In this document: piece by piece, positions 62,940 to 64,000 of the stretch
How the letters are laid out: the number at the start of each line of letters is the position of its first letter
Position numbering within the stretch: position 1 is the stretch's first letter
Source of the DNA: Prorocentrum cordatum
Lineage: Eukaryota > Sar > Dinophyceae > Prorocentrales > Prorocentraceae
DNA: 64,000 nt
NCBI GenBank assembly: GCA_963575745.1
Contig: CAUYUJ010015943.1
Span: 18,501-82,500, forward strand
Reading direction: 5' to 3'
Position numbers and translations under genes: made by a program
Notes under the pieces: generated by a model
Databases searched by the model: none
Seen by the model: the letters and a program-made list of their open reading frames with translations, nothing else
What the model was told of the DNA's origin: nothing

Positions 62940-63027
62940 GGCGGGGCCCTGTCTTCGACCGCGGTAAAACATTGGGGGTGGGGCCCTGTCCTCGACCACG
63001 GTGCAACATGAATAGGGTGCGGCCCTC
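62940..63027. repeat. 37-bp tandem repeat, about 2.3 copies
   Basis: Units begin GGCGGGGCCCTGTCTTCGAC, then GGTGGGGCCCTGTCCTCGAC, then a partial GGGTGCGGCCCT. Confidence 0.8.
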
Positions 63028-63176
63028 CCCGCCCTCGCGGGGCGGCTTTGCTCCCTGGGGCGTGGTCGGGGATCAGGGGCGGAGGGGATTCAGGGACTTC
63101 TGAATTAGGACTAGAAGGCGGCGAGCTCTTCACTGAGAAAGTACCCACTCCTGGCAATATGAAGACACGCTTCTCT
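63028..63176. other. Unique interval, no gene
   Basis: Short mixed sequence between two repeat areas with no coding signal. Confidence 0.5.
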
Positions 63177-63461
63177 ACTACGACGGCTGCTACTACTACT
63201 ACTGCTGCTACTGCTACTGCTACTGCTGCTGCTACTACTACTACTACTGCTGCTACTACTACTACTGCTGCTACTGCTACTGTTACTGCTGCTACAACTG
63301 CTACAACTACTGACTCTGTTGCTGTGAAATAATGGTGGTAGTAGTAGTGGTGCTTCTGCTCGTGGTGGTAGCGTGGTGGTAGTAGTATAGTGGTAGTAGT
63401 GGTGGTAGTAGTGGTGGCAGTGGCTGTGGCAGTGGTAGTAGTGGTAGCAGTAGTGGTGATG

Positions 63462-63499
<38 letters not shown>

Positions 63500-63635
63500 C
63501 GTAGTAGAAGTAGAAGTAGAAGTAGTAGTAGTAGTACTAGTAGTAGTAGTAGTAGTCGTAGTAGTAGTAGTAGTAGTAGTAGCTGTAGTGGTAGTGGTAG
63601 TGGTAGTGGTAGTAGTGGTAGTAGTAGTCGTAGTC

Positions 63636-63674
<39 letters not shown>

Positions 63675-63880
63675 ATAGTAGTAGTAGTAATAGTAGTCCT
63701 AGGAGGTAGTAGTAGTAGCAGTAACAGCAGCAACAGCAGCAGCAGTAGTAGTCGTAGTAGTTGTGGGAGTCGTCGTAGTAGTATTAGTAGTAGTAGTAGT
63801 AGTAGTAAGAGTAGTAGTAGTGGTGGTAGTAGTAGTAGTAGCAGTAATAGTAATAATACTAGAGCTGATGGGAGTATTAG
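63177..63880. repeat. (TAC)n then (GTA)n microsatellites
   Basis: CTACTACTG triplets to 63310, then GTAGTAGTGG triplets to about 63880. The two halves are reverse complements in motif, so the tract could fold on itself. All long frames here are Val, Thr or Ser runs. Confidence 0.95.
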
Positions 63881-64000
63881 TAATAGAATCAGCTGTTGTG
63901 ATAGAGCGGGTACGTAGCACAGTATTGCGATTAATAATAATAGTCGTAGTAGACTACTCCTGCTGTTTCTCCATCACTTTCTGACGGCTACAGAAAATGA

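Noticed and set aside
62704-63984. Poly-Val, poly-Thr and poly-Ser proteins
   Set aside because: They are translations of GTA/TAC microsatellites.

Overview
This is nuclear DNA of a dinoflagellate. The sequence is GC-rich and loaded with simple repeats. Three relict copies of the dinoflagellate spliced leader (DinoSL) core AGCCATTTTGGCT lie a few to about 90 bases before start codons (25715, 40851, 43039). Several proteins look like multi-copy families I associate with dinoflagellate genomes; that last point is from memory, not from a search. I cannot name the species. No rRNA or tRNA gene, operon or CRISPR locus is visible.

Region 1 (1-17670). After a possible terminal exon (331-478) and low-complexity DNA comes one very large non-LTR (LINE-type) retrotransposon, 1439-17594. 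It sits exactly between two (CT)n tracts, as if inserted into a microsatellite. It has ORF1 (1593-4171, coiled-coil C-terminus) and a giant ORF2 (4331-17227). ORF2 carries an unusual N-terminal half (membrane segments, an HGT/YVS domain like ADP-ribosyltransferases, a Cys-rich finger), then AP-endonuclease, reverse transcriptase, CCHC knuckle and RNase H. ORF1 has one frame break and ORF2 has two. At least 12 short hairpins with a shared core and covarying stems are scattered through the element.

Region 2 (17671-25530). This holds a decayed multi-exon gene (18218-21210, in-frame TAA at 20075), GAG/ATC/AT simple repeats, a block of C-rich repeats between two (AT)n tracts, a long field of AAGACGGCCC-type repeats, and a 47-bp box (25149-25195).

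Region 3 (25700-55400). All recognisable genes are on the + strand: a short exon after a DinoSL relict (25731); a multi-exon family gene ending in a PHD-like finger (29782-35183); a 3.4-kb satellite of about 100 short hairpins (37236-40589); a single-block gene with an in-frame TAG (40942-41748); a foldback element (42102-42752); a C5-cytosine DNA methyltransferase gene spread over several exons (43078-48378); and another multi-exon gene (49833-55369). Many introns contain near-perfect palindromes.

Region 4 (55400-64000). This contains a 109-base T run inside (CT)n, an inverted identical copy of the 47-bp box (56903-56949), inverted AAGACGGCCC-type repeats, purine-rich DNA, weak minus-strand coding traces and long TAG/TAC/GTA repeats.

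The 47-bp boxes face each other 31.7 kb apart and bracket all the region 3 genes. Their palindromic arms are the same as the repeat unit of the satellite between them. Whether this is one large mobile unit or chance placement of a dispersed repeat cannot be settled from this window. Frequent frame breaks, some at G/C homopolymers, mean that decay and assembly indels cannot be told apart here.
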